Shown here piece after piece: positions 50,178-60,479 of a stretch of 64,000 nucleotides of DNA. The notes beneath the pieces are model-generated. The model had not been told where the DNA came from. It searched no databases and saw only the letters and a program-made list of their open reading frames with translations. The position numbers and the translations under genes are program-made. Every line of letters starts with the position of its first letter. Positions within the stretch are counted from its first letter, which is position 1. This DNA comes from Bacteroidota bacterium (lineage in GTDB: Bacteria > Bacteroidota > Bacteroidia > B-17B0 > Aurantibacillaceae): positions 1 through 64,000 of the forward strand of contig JACCXH010000051.1 in the NCBI GenBank assembly GCA_013697245.1, given 5' to 3'.

Positions 50178-52436
50178 TTAAATCTTTATTCCAATTACGC
50201 AAATATCGTCTACCTGTTCTAAATTTCCCTGCCAGGTAATAATGGCATCTGACAATATTTTTTTCTGTTCCTCTAATGGCTTGCTTGCCATGGAAAGTAT
50301 ATGACCTGTTAATTGTTTGTACTTGAATTTTTTTCCTTTAGGCCCGCCAAACTGATCGTAATAACCATCAGAGAACATGTACATCACATCTTCATCCTGA
50401 ATGTTAATTTCCTGTTGAGTGAATAATTTGCAAGTGCTGTCCTGAACCCCACCTATGGCATGCTTGTCGGGTTTTAATTCTATCAACTGCTCAGCTCTTC
50501 TTATAACTAAAGGCCGATTAGCACCTGCGTAAGTTAATTTTTTATGGGCTTTATCTATTACGCAAATCACCATATCCATACCATCGTTATTTGCCTCTTT
50601 GCTCTCTCGTTTGTTTAAAGCGTTGGTAACTCGTTTATCCAAAATATTCAAAATTCTTCCGGGAGCAATAGTGCCTTCTTCTAAAATAATTTGATTTAAT
50701 AAATTATGTCCGAGTATCGACATAAAAGCGCCGGGAACACCATGGCCTGTGCAATCGCCAACAACAATAATGGTTTTATCACCAACCTCTTCGAACCAAT
50801 AAAAATCGCCACTAACAATATCTTTTGGACGGAACAACACAAACGATTCGGCAAAAAAAGTATTTAAAACATCCGTTTCAGGAAACACAGCTTCCTGCAA
50901 TCGTTTAGCATATTGAATACTATCGGTTATATCTTTATTTTTTTCTTTTATAATTGCATTCTGATAATTTATTTCATTAACCTGTTTTGATAATAAGCGG
51001 CTTGTTTTACGTTTATTGATAAATGCAACAATAGAGATACCCGCAATAATTAAAACCAAAATGCAACCGGCGATCATGGCATTGCGCTGGGTAGCTTGTT
51101 GTTTAACAACAGCATTACTTTTATCCAACTCTACTTTTTGTAGCGCGATCTCTTTTTCTTTTTTCTCGGTATCGTATTGTTTTTCGAGATTACTTAAATA
51201 CTCAGCATTACTTTGATTATCGAGACTATCATTCAGGTAACGGTGTTCAAGCAAGGTATTAAATGCCGATTTGTAATCTTTCATTTCTGAGTATGCAAAG
51301 GCTAGGGCTTCTGTAATTTCACTGCGGTAAAGCAATTGTTTGGTTTCCACTTTACTTGCAATCTCCATTGCCATTTTTAAATAAGCAATTGCTTTTTGAT
51401 GCTGACCCAGCTTTGAATAATAAGAACCTAACGAACGGTAGATAAAAGATTCTTTGGAAATATCGCCGTTGCGTTTTAGTATCTCTAACGCTTCTTCACA
51501 ATTAATAATTGCTTTTTTATAATCGCCTTTTGAAGCATAGTTATGCGAGATGTTTGTTAGTAACAGCGCCACAGAACCTTCTCTTCCTTCCTGCCTGTAC
51601 AATTCTAGCGATCTTTGTTCGTACTCAAGTTCTTTATCTAAATTGCCCAACTCGCCATACATGGCTGCTGATAAGTAAAGGGCCTCTGCTTCTAAACTTT
51701 TAATTTTAATTTCGCGGGCTAAGGCCAATTCTTTTTCGTAATAGTCCAGCGCTTTCTCTCTAAAATTTTGACGTTTAAATACAGAGCCAATAAAATGCAA
51801 TAAATGTCCGAATTCCTCGCTCCGCCATTTGTTCTTTTCAAACAAGCGTTGCGATTCAATATAATTATCCATGGCAGTTTTGTAATCGCCATTATCATAA
51901 TGCGCGCGACCTTTTTTCATTAAAATATCACTTAGCAATTTTTCGTCACCTGTTTTTGCAATAGTTAATGCGCTGTCAAAATAAGTAATACATTGTTTTG
52001 AAAGGTCCTCGCTCTGCATATGATCAGCAATGCGCATATAAAATCTTGCTTGCCATTCAGGATTTTTCTCTGATTTTGCTCTAGCAAGGCCAAGGTCCCA
52101 ATATATTCTTGCCTTTTGAAACATGCCATTGTTCTTGCAAATCTTTGCCATTTTTTCAAATGCCCTGAAAACAAAATTATTGGGTGAAAGAGAATTTAAG
52201 GTATAGTAGGCTTTTTTTACTTCGTGATAACCTTTAACCGAATCTTCTTTCATTAAAAGACTGGCGATCTTTAATTGCGCGTTAATTTTTACCGTATCGT
52301 TTTTAGAAGTTTTAATGATGGTATAAAGCGAATCTATTTTACGGCCGTTATCAGCAAATACATTAAAATCAAAAGCCAAGGCAATAACTACGAAAATAAA
52401 TTTCGCGGCGAATGTATTTATAACGTTAATTTGCAT
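50178..52436 (-). CDS. TPR protein with SpoIIE-type PP2C serine phosphatase domain
   Basis: TPRs, TM, DSIQYAKRLQEAVFP linker, RPKDIVSGDFYWFEEVGDKTIIVVGDCTGHGVPGAFMSILGHNLL, MFSDGYYDQFGG. Confidence 0.94.
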   Translation of the reverse strand: MQINVINTFAAKFIFVVIALAFDFNVFADNGRKIDSLYTIIKTSKNDTVKINAQLKIASLLMKEDSVKGYHEVKKAYYTLNSLSPNNFVFRAFEKMAKICKNNGMFQKARIYWDLGLARAKSEKNPEWQARFYMRIADHMQSEDLSKQCITYFDSALTIAKTGDEKLLSDILMKKGRAHYDNGDYKTAMDNYIESQRLFEKNKWRSEEFGHLLHFIGSVFKRQNFREKALDYYEKELALAREIKIKSLEAEALYLSAAMYGELGNLDKELEYEQRSLELYRQEGREGSVALLLTNISHNYASKGDYKKAIINCEEALEILKRNGDISKESFIYRSLGSYYSKLGQHQKAIAYLKMAMEIASKVETKQLLYRSEITEALAFAYSEMKDYKSAFNTLLEHRYLNDSLDNQSNAEYLSNLEKQYDTEKKEKEIALQKVELDKSNAVVKQQATQRNAMIAGCILVLIIAGISIVAFINKRKTSRLLSKQVNEINYQNAIIKEKNKDITDSIQYAKRLQEAVFPETDVLNTFFAESFVLFRPKDIVSGDFYWFEEVGDKTIIVVGDCTGHGVPGAFMSILGHNLLNQIILEEGTIAPGRILNILDKRVTNALNKRESKEANNDGMDMVICVIDKAHKKLTYAGANRPLVIRRAEQLIELKPDKHAIGGVQDSTCKLFTQQEINIQDEDVMYMFSDGYYDQFGGPKGKKFKYKQLTGHILSMASKPLEEQKKILSDAIITWQGNLEQVDDICVIGIKI

Positions 52437-52494
52437 TTTGGGATAGCGTAACGAAGATAGAAAAATTTATTGAAATCTAATAGAATATCAACTA

Positions 52495-53163
52495 TTAACG
52501 AAGATTGTACGCAAGAAAAAGGCTGCTCGTTAAAACCACTCGCGAATCACCAAAATCCGGCGACTCTATATATTGTTTTAAACCAAGCATTAAATAATGT
52601 CTTGGTTTTAATTTGAATGCCTGGCTTATTTCAAAATTAAGAAAAAAATGATGTTTAGAGACGTATAATTTAATGTCTGTTTCATATTCTGTAGACTTTC
52701 CGTAGGCGTAGCTGACTCCATGCAGTTTTCCTTTTAGAGATAGTGTTTCTCCATAATTTAATCAGACACCAATATTAAAATTTCGTCGCTTACCATATCT
52801 CTTAGATTGAAAAACGCCAACATAAATCGCATCATATTCAAAATCGCCGGAAATGTAATTGCCACCGCCTAAGCCGCTATAATCTGATTCCCCATAACCT
52901 TTCCTATAACATATACCTGTTGTAAGTGTTGTAACCCATCTTTTTTTATTTGGAATTAAAAGTCGATAAAAAAAATTGTAACCGGGAGTCTCATAAAAGA
53001 CCTGCGTGAATTCATGTCCTGTATATTTTTGCGAGTAGGGAACACGTTGTATTTCAAATCCAATAATGTGCTGTATTTTCTTCAAAAGACTATCCTGAGA
53101 AAAAACACTTCCTGGGTTTAAAAGCAGAAAAGACGAAAATATAATTATAAATACTTTACACAT
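52495..53163 (-). pseudogene. beta-barrel-like secreted protein interrupted by in-frame TGA at 52762-52764
   Basis: Frame reads on after the TGA: LNYGETLSLKGKLHGVSYAYGKSTEYETDIKLYVSKHHFFLNFEISQAFKLKPRHYLMLGLKQYIESPDFGDSRVVLTSSLFLAYNLR*. Confidence 0.75.
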
Positions 53164-53212
53164 AAAATCGACGATAATAAAAATTCTTGAGCTTTTTTTA
53201 TTTCGATAAACA

Positions 53213-54631
53213 CTAAAGGTCTTTTCTTAATCGGTTTAAATTTTTAGTAATATAACTTTCCTTTGGTAAATGGGCATTTTGAATCCGTTGCGCGTATTTT
53301 ATAGAATCAATAATTTCTTTTTGTTTGCGTTCTATAATTAAGTTTTTTGCCTCTACTTCCTGTTTTTGAGCAGAAATAAGCTCATTGGTCTTTCGTTTTC
53401 TTATATAACTATAAATGGCTATTATTAACGAAATCACCGATACTATAACGATCGCAATTAAAAGAATATTTATCTTCTTCTGATTCTTTTTTTGACTGTT
53501 CAATGAAGATATTTCCTGATCCTTTTTTTCGGTATTATGTACTGCATTTACTTCCGCCAGTTTATCTTCCAGGTTTTTTGCATAAAGAGAATCTTTTAGT
53601 TCGGATGCGCTAAATGTATTTTTAAGCGCCTCAGAATAGCGATTTTCTTTTGCCAACACTTGTCCAAGCTCTGTATGCAGATCAATTTGTTTTAAAAGAT
53701 CTTCGCTTTCCTTTGCGTAGTTTAAGGCTGAATCAAGATAGAGAATGGCTTCTTTATATTTGCCTTCGTTTCTAAGAATTATGCCGTAATTTCCAAATGC
53801 AGATATTTTAAAATAATCACTCAATTCATATTTTCTAATCAATTCCATTGCCTCGGTATCGTATTTTTTTGCAGCCAAAAGGTTATTGAGGGTTAAATAT
53901 TGCTGGCAAATACTATTACAAATTGTAGCAAGATCGGAAAAATTGTTTTGACGCTTAGCAATGTTGTAACTTAATAGATACATATAAAGTGCCTCTTTGT
54001 TCTTGTGCTGATAGCTTAATGTGTTAGCGAGATTTGTGGCAATGCTGTAATAAAGTGTTTCGTCTTTAAGTTCACGGGCTATATTTAATGCGTTTTTATA
54101 ATACCTTGTAGCGTTATTAAAATCTTTTGTATTGTAAAATAAAATACCAAGGCTATTATACAATTTACTTAAACCTATACGATAATTTATTTCAATGAAC
54201 TTCTTTTCTGCCTTTAAAAAATACTGAATTGCTTTATCATTTAAACCATTCTCCGAATAAATAGTACCCAGGTTGGTGTAAGATCGCCCGAGACCTTCGG
54301 GGTCGTTAAGTTCAAGCTGAATTTCAAGTGCTTTAGATTGGTATACTTCTGCGGAGTCGTTATTACCCAAAAAATAATAAGCAGAACCTAATGTGTTATT
54401 TGCTTTGCCAATAAATTTTTTATTGTCACTTCGTATTGCAAGGTCTAAAGCCGTTATGGCAAATCTTAAACCTTCGTTGGGGTTTTTAGAGAATTGAGCA
54501 CGTGCAAGCTCTATGTTTTCAGACACGGCAAGCGTATCCGATTGAGAATATAGTAATACATTCAAAAATAAAAAAGTGCCTACGAAAAGCACTTTTTTAA
54601 ATAATTGATTATGATTTACACTAAAGATCAT
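53213..54631 (-). CDS. TPR membrane protein with SpoIIE-linker-like C-terminal tail, no phosphatase domain
   Basis: TPRs, TM, coiled coil ending KEIIDSIKYAQRIQNAHLPKESYITKNLNRLRKDL*. Confidence 0.85.
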   Translation of the reverse strand: MIFSVNHNQLFKKVLFVGTFLFLNVLLYSQSDTLAVSENIELARAQFSKNPNEGLRFAITALDLAIRSDNKKFIGKANNTLGSAYYFLGNNDSAEVYQSKALEIQLELNDPEGLGRSYTNLGTIYSENGLNDKAIQYFLKAEKKFIEINYRIGLSKLYNSLGILFYNTKDFNNATRYYKNALNIARELKDETLYYSIATNLANTLSYQHKNKEALYMYLLSYNIAKRQNNFSDLATICNSICQQYLTLNNLLAAKKYDTEAMELIRKYELSDYFKISAFGNYGIILRNEGKYKEAILYLDSALNYAKESEDLLKQIDLHTELGQVLAKENRYSEALKNTFSASELKDSLYAKNLEDKLAEVNAVHNTEKKDQEISSLNSQKKNQKKINILLIAIVIVSVISLIIAIYSYIRKRKTNELISAQKQEVEAKNLIIERKQKEIIDSIKYAQRIQNAHLPKESYITKNLNRLRKDL

Positions 54632-54682
54632 TTACATATTCTTTCTATACTTATAAAAGCTTAGTAATGCAGTTAATGCAAT

Positions 54683-57600
54683 TTACATATTTCTTCGGTA
54701 TTGCCCGCCAACCTCAAACAAAGCATTCGTAATTTGCCCTAACGAACAATATTTAACAGCTTCCATTAAGCCATCAAATAAATTTTCGTTTTGGATAGCG
54801 GCGCGTTGTAATTCTTTTAAAATGGCAGGGCTTTTATCTTTATGGGTTTCCCACAAACTATTACGGGTATTAATTTGGTCTTCTTTTTCTTCGGTAGTCG
54901 AGCGAATAACCTCGCGCGGTAAAACAGTCGGGCTACCTTTTGAACTTAAGAATGTATTTACGCCAATTAAAGGATATTCGCCATTATGTTTTAATGTTTC
55001 GTAATATAAACTCTCTTCCTGGATCTTGCTGCGTTGGTACATTGTTTCCATGGCACCTAACACGCCACCACGTTCTGTAATGCGGTCAAACTCAGTTAAT
55101 ACAGCTTCTTCAACAAGGTCTGTCAATTCTTCAATAATAAAAGCACCTTGTAAAGGATTTTCATTTTTCGCTAATCCTAATTCGCGATTAATAATTAACT
55201 GAATGGCCATCGCCCTGCGCACGGATTCTTCTGTTGGCGTGGTAATAGCTTCATCGTAAGCATTTGTATGAAGTGAATTACAATTATCGTAGATCGCATA
55301 CAATGCTTGTAGCGTTGTACGGATGTCATTAAAATCAATTTCCTGTGCGTGTAACGAGCGGCCTGAAGTTTGAATATGGTATTTCAACATCTGGCTTCTT
55401 TCATTACCACCGTATTTTTGTTTCATGGCTTTAGCCCATATACGACGGGATACACGGCCGATAACAGAATATTCAGGATCGATGCCGTTACTAAAAAAGA
55501 AAGATAAGTTTGGCGCAAAATCATTTATATTCATGCCACGACTTAAATAATATTCTACAAAGGTAAAACCGTTAGATAATGTAAATGCCAATTGTGAAAT
55601 TGGATTAGCACCGGCTTCTGCAATGTGATAACCACTGATAGAAACAGAATAAAAATTACGTACGTTCTTATCAATAAAATATTGTTGCACGTCGCCCATC
55701 ACACGTAAGCTAAATTCAGTGCTAAAGATACAGGTGTTTTGCGCCTGGTCTTCTTTTAAAATATCGGCCTGTACAGTACCACGAACTTGTGATAAAGTTT
55801 GAATCTTTATTTTTTCGTATACATCTTTCGGTAAAACCATGTCGCCGGTAACACCCAACAACATTAAACCTAAACCGTTATTCCCTTCAGGCAATTCATC
55901 CAAATTATATTTTGGGCGTTTTGTTCCTTTGGCTTTATATATGTCAGCTATCTTTTTCTCAGTTTCTTTTTCGAGTTTATTTTCTTTGATGTATAATTCG
56001 CATTGCTGATCGATGGCGGCATTCATAAAAAATGCGGCAATTGTTGCAGCCGGGCCATTAATGGTCATTGACACCGAAGTTTTTGGATCTGCTAAATTAA
56101 AACCGGAGTATAATTTTTTCGCATCATCCAAACAGCAAACACTTACACCGCTGTTCCCAACTTTACCATAAATATCCGGACGGTGGTCAGGATCATTCCC
56201 GTAAAGTGTAACACTGTCAAACGCTGTACTTAAACGCGCAGCAGGCAATCCTTTACTTACATAGTGAAATCGTTTGTTGGTTCTTTCCGGTCCGCCTTCG
56301 CCGGCAAACATGCGTGTAGGATCTTCTCCTTCGCGTTTAAAAGGATAAATACCGGAAGTATAAGGAAACTCTCCCGGGAAATTTTCGCGTAAGCTCCATT
56401 TTAAAATATCGCCCCAGCCGGTATATTTTGGAACCGATACTTTTGGAATTTGCGAATGTGATAAGCTTTCGTAATGCGTTTTAATTTTAATTTCTTTATC
56501 ACGTACTTTAAAAACATAATATTCGTTTTGATATTGTTTTTTCTTATCGTCAAACGTTTCCAACGTTTTTAAATTACGAGGATCGAGATCTAAACGAATT
56601 AATTCTGATTGTTCTTCTAAACTTTTAATGATACGATCTTTATCGTCCATCTTGGAAGTTTTTAAAGTATCGATGGTATTGCGAATACTTTGTAACTTAA
56701 TGGCAATGGTAGCTTGATCGTTTGTCCATTTATCATAGGTACGGGACGCCTCAGAAATTTCACTTAAATAACGGGTACGATTTGGCGGAATGATATAAAT
56801 CTTCTCGCTCATTTCGTTGGTCATTTTAAAACCCGATTTTAAATTGGTTCCGGTTTTTTCAACCAATTTATCCATCAACGCTTTGTATAATGTGTTTGTT
56901 CCCGGATCGTTAAATTGAGAAGCAATAGTTCCATAAACGGGAAGTTCTTCATCTTTTGCCTCCCACAAATTATGGTTACGCTTGTATTGTTTTTTTACGT
57001 CACGCAATGCATCTAAAGCGCCGCGTTTATCAAATTTATTGATGGCAACAATGTCGGCAAACTCCAACATGTCAATTTTTTCTAATTGAGATGCCGCGCC
57101 AAACTCCGGCGTCATAATATACAGGCTCATGTTACTGTGCTCAATAATTTCTGTATCACTTTGGCCAATACCTGCAGTTTCAATAATGACAAGATCAAAA
57201 CCCGAGACTTTTAAAATATCAATAGCATCTTGCACGTATTTTGAAAGCGCTAAATTACTTTGACGTGTTGCTAATGAACGCATATAAACGCGTTCATTCT
57301 TAATCGAGTTCATACGAATTCTATCACCTAATAAAGCACCGCCTGTTTTACGTTTACTTGGATCTACAGACACAATACCAATTTTTTTCTCCGGAAAATC
57401 CAATAAAAAACGGCGCACTAATTCGTCTACCAACGATGATTTGCCTGCGCCACCTGTTCCGGTAATTCCAATAACAGGGGTTTTAGAATCTCTTGCTTCC
57501 TTACGAATTGGATCTAATACCGCTTTACTTTCCTCATTAAAATTTTCTGCGGCAGAAATTAAGCGGGCTATTGCGTGATGATTTTTTTCTTTTAAATGTT

Positions 57601-58066
57601 TTACCTCGCCATTTAAATTGGCGCCGGTTGCATAATCACTTTGTTTCAATACATCGTTGATCATTCCCTGCAAACCCATTGTACGTCCATCATCCGGGTG
57701 ATAAATTCTTGTTATACCATAATTATGAAGGTCTTCAATTTCTGATGGTAAAATGGTGCCACCACCGCCGCCGAATATTTTTATGTGTCCGCAACCACGT
57801 TCTTTTAAAAGATCGTACATGTATTTAAAATACTCATTGTGTCCGCCCTGATAACTTGTAATAGCAATTGCATTTGCGTCTTCCTGTATAGCGCAATCCA
57901 CAATTTCCTGTACGCTGCGATCATGCCCTAAGTGAATAATTTCGGCACCGGTGCTTTGCATTACACGGCGCATGATATTAATGGCGGCATCGTGGCCATC
58001 AAATAATGCAGCAGCTGTAACAATACGTATTTTATGTTTGGTTTGATATGGAACGGTCTCGATCAT
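54683..58066 (-). CDS. icmF: fused isobutyryl-CoA mutase (B12-binding, MeaB-like GTPase, mutase)
   Basis: B12 domain [31 protein letters not shown]; GTPase [17 protein letters not shown]; mutase [43 protein letters not shown] at 58066 preferred. Confidence 0.95.
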   Translation of the reverse strand: MIETVPYQTKHKIRIVTAAALFDGHDAAINIMRRVMQSTGAEIIHLGHDRSVQEIVDCAIQEDANAIAITSYQGGHNEYFKYMYDLLKERGCGHIKIFGGGGGTILPSEIEDLHNYGITRIYHPDDGRTMGLQGMINDVLKQSDYATGANLNGEVKHLKEKNHHAIARLISAAENFNEESKAVLDPIRKEARDSKTPVIGITGTGGAGKSSLVDELVRRFLLDFPEKKIGIVSVDPSKRKTGGALLGDRIRMNSIKNERVYMRSLATRQSNLALSKYVQDAIDILKVSGFDLVIIETAGIGQSDTEIIEHSNMSLYIMTPEFGAASQLEKIDMLEFADIVAINKFDKRGALDALRDVKKQYKRNHNLWEAKDEELPVYGTIASQFNDPGTNTLYKALMDKLVEKTGTNLKSGFKMTNEMSEKIYIIPPNRTRYLSEISEASRTYDKWTNDQATIAIKLQSIRNTIDTLKTSKMDDKDRIIKSLEEQSELIRLDLDPRNLKTLETFDDKKKQYQNEYYVFKVRDKEIKIKTHYESLSHSQIPKVSVPKYTGWGDILKWSLRENFPGEFPYTSGIYPFKREGEDPTRMFAGEGGPERTNKRFHYVSKGLPAARLSTAFDSVTLYGNDPDHRPDIYGKVGNSGVSVCCLDDAKKLYSGFNLADPKTSVSMTINGPAATIAAFFMNAAIDQQCELYIKENKLEKETEKKIADIYKAKGTKRPKYNLDELPEGNNGLGLMLLGVTGDMVLPKDVYEKIKIQTLSQVRGTVQADILKEDQAQNTCIFSTEFSLRVMGDVQQYFIDKNVRNFYSVSISGYHIAEAGANPISQLAFTLSNGFTFVEYYLSRGMNINDFAPNLSFFFSNGIDPEYSVIGRVSRRIWAKAMKQKYGGNERSQMLKYHIQTSGRSLHAQEIDFNDIRTTLQALYAIYDNCNSLHTNAYDEAITTPTEESVRRAMAIQLIINRELGLAKNENPLQGAFIIEELTDLVEEAVLTEFDRITERGGVLGAMETMYQRSKIQEESLYYETLKHNGEYPLIGVNTFLSSKGSPTVLPREVIRSTTEEKEDQINTRNSLWETHKDKSPAILKELQRAAIQNENLFDGLMEAVKYCSLGQITNALFEVGGQYRRNM

Positions 58067-58154
58067 GATAAAAGTAAAATTGAGCCATAAAGCTAGCATT
58101 TTTACGCTATTTTTTCAATTTTTTTAGCTAAAAGAAGGGATTAACCGGTATTAA

Positions 58155-58245
58155 TTAACCACAAAGTACACTTAGAGGGCACCATGTACACAAAGTATTT
58201 TTTCTTTGCGCTCTTTGATAGAAACTTGGTATCTTTTGTGGTTAA
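58155..58245. repeat. imperfect inverted-repeat intergenic element
   Basis: TTAACCACAAAG...CTTTTGTGGTTAA termini with internal CACAAAG/CTTTG segments. Confidence 0.6.
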
Positions 58246-58270
58246 ATGTTCTGGTAAATGAGAATATAAA

Positions 58271-58630
58271 TTAGTTTTTGACAAGCTTTTCACGAAACGT
58301 TTTAAAATAAAAAATACCTACAAAAACAAAACCTAAACTAAAAGGAATAGATGCAAAATACCTGTATTCATTATCATTAAAAAATTCCATCATCATCCAA
58401 AAACTATTAGCTATTATCCAAAAGAGGATAGCTGTATTAATATAAAGATCTAATGTGCCAATGGTTTTATAAATAATATAAGCAGCTATAAGTATAGTAG
58501 GCACCATCATAATTGCGCCCAGCCACTTTAATTCAAGCATCCAGCAACTGTCTTTTATCAGCCAAAAAACAATGTGCAAACTCTCGTATTTGCGTATTTT
58601 ATCAAGAAGTTCCATAAAAATTTCATTCAA
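58271..58630 (-). CDS. hypothetical membrane protein
   Basis: Three to four hydrophobic segments. Confidence 0.55.
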   Translation of the reverse strand: MNEIFMELLDKIRKYESLHIVFWLIKDSCWMLELKWLGAIMMVPTILIAAYIIYKTIGTLDLYINTAILFWIIANSFWMMMEFFNDNEYRYFASIPFSLGFVFVGIFYFKTFREKLVKN

Positions 58631-58674
58631 AATTAAACTTTTAGTTTATTTTTACATCTAATAATAAAATATTT

Positions 58675-59223
58675 GTGGCCCAAATTGACGATAAAACCAT
58701 TTTAGACCTGTTTAAGGACGAAAAAACCAGGAATACTGCCCTAAGCCACCTTATTTCAAAATACCAGCAGCGTTTATACTGGCACATCCGTAAAATAGTT
58801 ATTGATCATGATGATAGCGATGATGTGTTGCAAAACACTTATATCAAGATCTGGAAAGGTTTAGATAACTTTAAGGAAGAAAGCCAGCTATATACCTGGA
58901 TGTATAGGATAGCCACCAATGAAGCCCTAACCCTGCTAAAACAGAAGCAAAGGAAACAAACCACCTCCATTCACCCGATAGAATACCAATTAAGTAAAAG
59001 CCTTGAAAGCGATGTGTATTTTGAGGGGGACGAGATCCAATTAAAGTTACAGCAGGCCATTTTAACACTTCCCGAAAAGCAAAGGATCGTTTTTAATATG
59101 CGGTATTACGACGAAACGCCCTATGAACAAATGTCGGAAATACTGGAAACCTCAGTAGGGGCGCTAAAAGCAAGTTACCATATAGCCGCAAAAAAAATTG
59201 AGGAATTTTTAACTACCCATTAA
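58675..59223 (+). CDS. ECF RNA polymerase sigma factor (GTG start)
   Basis: DDVLQNTYIKIWKGLDNFKEESQLYTWMYRIATNEALTLLKQ and sigma-4 LPEKQRIVFNMRYYDETPYEQMSEILETSVGALKASYHIA. Confidence 0.95.
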   Translation: MAQIDDKTILDLFKDEKTRNTALSHLISKYQQRLYWHIRKIVIDHDDSDDVLQNTYIKIWKGLDNFKEESQLYTWMYRIATNEALTLLKQKQRKQTTSIHPIEYQLSKSLESDVYFEGDEIQLKLQQAILTLPEKQRIVFNMRYYDETPYEQMSEILETSVGALKASYHIAAKKIEEFLTTH

Positions 59224-59258
59224 ACCTTAAAGGCGATTGAGCGTCTATAGATTGTAGA

Positions 59259-60050
59259 ATGTTAGAGAATAACGAAAATAACGATTTAAATAAGGAGCCA
59301 AATAAATTTGGATTGCCGAAAGGCTATTTTAAAAATTCGGCTAATTCTATCATTCATAAAATTGAATGGATAGAAGAGCATAAGGCATACACATATTTAA
59401 ACAGCCTGAAAAAGGAAAGTGGCTTTATTGTTCCCGCAGAATATTTTAATGAGAACGAAATAAAATTAGAGTTAATAGAATTTCCAACCTTATTTAATTT
59501 AAATAAAACTGTAGCATTTAAAACACCTTCTAATTATTTTGAGGAACTAGAAACACTTCAACTTTCTAATTTATTAGTTGAGGAAGAAAATGAATTAGTA
59601 GCCTTTAAAAAATTAAGCACAGTTAAAAAACAAAATAATTTTAAAGTAAATGAAGATTATTTTAATGCATCGCAGCAAAAGTTAGCTGCTACTTTATTAA
59701 ATGATAAAAAAGAAACTAAGGTTATTAAATTATTTTCCGCAAAAGTGTGGTACGCAGCAGCAGCGGTGTTAACTATTACTTTAGGTTTATGGGTTTATAA
59801 CCAATTTTACAAAGTAGAAGAATTTAAGGATTGCGGCACTTTAGCCTGTGTAGATAAAATAGATCTTGTAAAAGCAAAACATTTAGAGAGTTTGGATAAT
59901 GATGAATTGTATGAATTAGTGGATACAAAAAAACTTGAAAAAAAATTACACGATAAAACGGACACCAAAACCGAAACCAAGAACGATAAAAAAGACCTGG
60001 ATACCAGTTTAAAAAATGTATCAACAGACGATCTTTTAGATGAAATATAG
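59259..60050 (+). CDS. putative anti-sigma membrane protein with four FxxPxxYF-like repeats
   Basis: FGLPKGYF, FIVPAEYF, FKTPSNYF, FKVNEDYF then one TM (VWYAAAAVLTITLGLWVY); directly downstream of the ECF sigma gene. Confidence 0.65.
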   Translation: MLENNENNDLNKEPNKFGLPKGYFKNSANSIIHKIEWIEEHKAYTYLNSLKKESGFIVPAEYFNENEIKLELIEFPTLFNLNKTVAFKTPSNYFEELETLQLSNLLVEEENELVAFKKLSTVKKQNNFKVNEDYFNASQQKLAATLLNDKKETKVIKLFSAKVWYAAAAVLTITLGLWVYNQFYKVEEFKDCGTLACVDKIDLVKAKHLESLDNDELYELVDTKKLEKKLHDKTDTKTETKNDKKDLDTSLKNVSTDDLLDEI

Positions 60051-60479
60051 ATGAAAAACCTTTTTAAAATAATTATTTTAAGTTGCCTGTTCTTATACTC
60101 TGGCTATTCTTTAGCGCAGGGCGAAAAGGATAAGGTAGAGGCTATTCGTGTAAATTTTATTTCGGAACAGTTAAAATTAACCACCAACGAATCTGAAAAA
60201 TTCTGGCCGGTTTATAACGAGTACATGGATAAGGTAAAAGCCGTTCGTAAAAATTTAAGGCAGAGCTATAAAAAAGCGCCTGAAGAGTTATCTGATAAAG
60301 AGGCCGAAGAATTATACCAGTTAGATCTTAAATCAAAACAAACAGAAGCTGAACTTTATAAACAATATAGCGAAAAAATAAAAGTAATTATTGGTGCAAA
60401 AAAAATAGTAAAATTGCGTGAGGCCGAAGAGGAATTCAAACGCAAGGTAATGAAAGCCATAAAAGATAAAGACGATTAA
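60051..60479 (+). CDS. Spy/CpxP-like periplasmic helical protein
   Basis: Signal peptide; FISEQLKLTTNESEKFWPVYNEYMDKVKAVRKN... Confidence 0.75.
   Translation: MKNLFKIIILSCLFLYSGYSLAQGEKDKVEAIRVNFISEQLKLTTNESEKFWPVYNEYMDKVKAVRKNLRQSYKKAPEELSDKEAEELYQLDLKSKQTEAELYKQYSEKIKVIIGAKKIVKLREAEEEFKRKVMKAIKDKDD

Noticed and set aside
32680-52764. UGA recoding (UGA read as sense codon) in this genome
   Set aside because: TGG is used normally for Trp and UGA serves as the terminal stop of other ORFs (e.g. 13825-13827), so two nonsense mutations or base errors are simpler.
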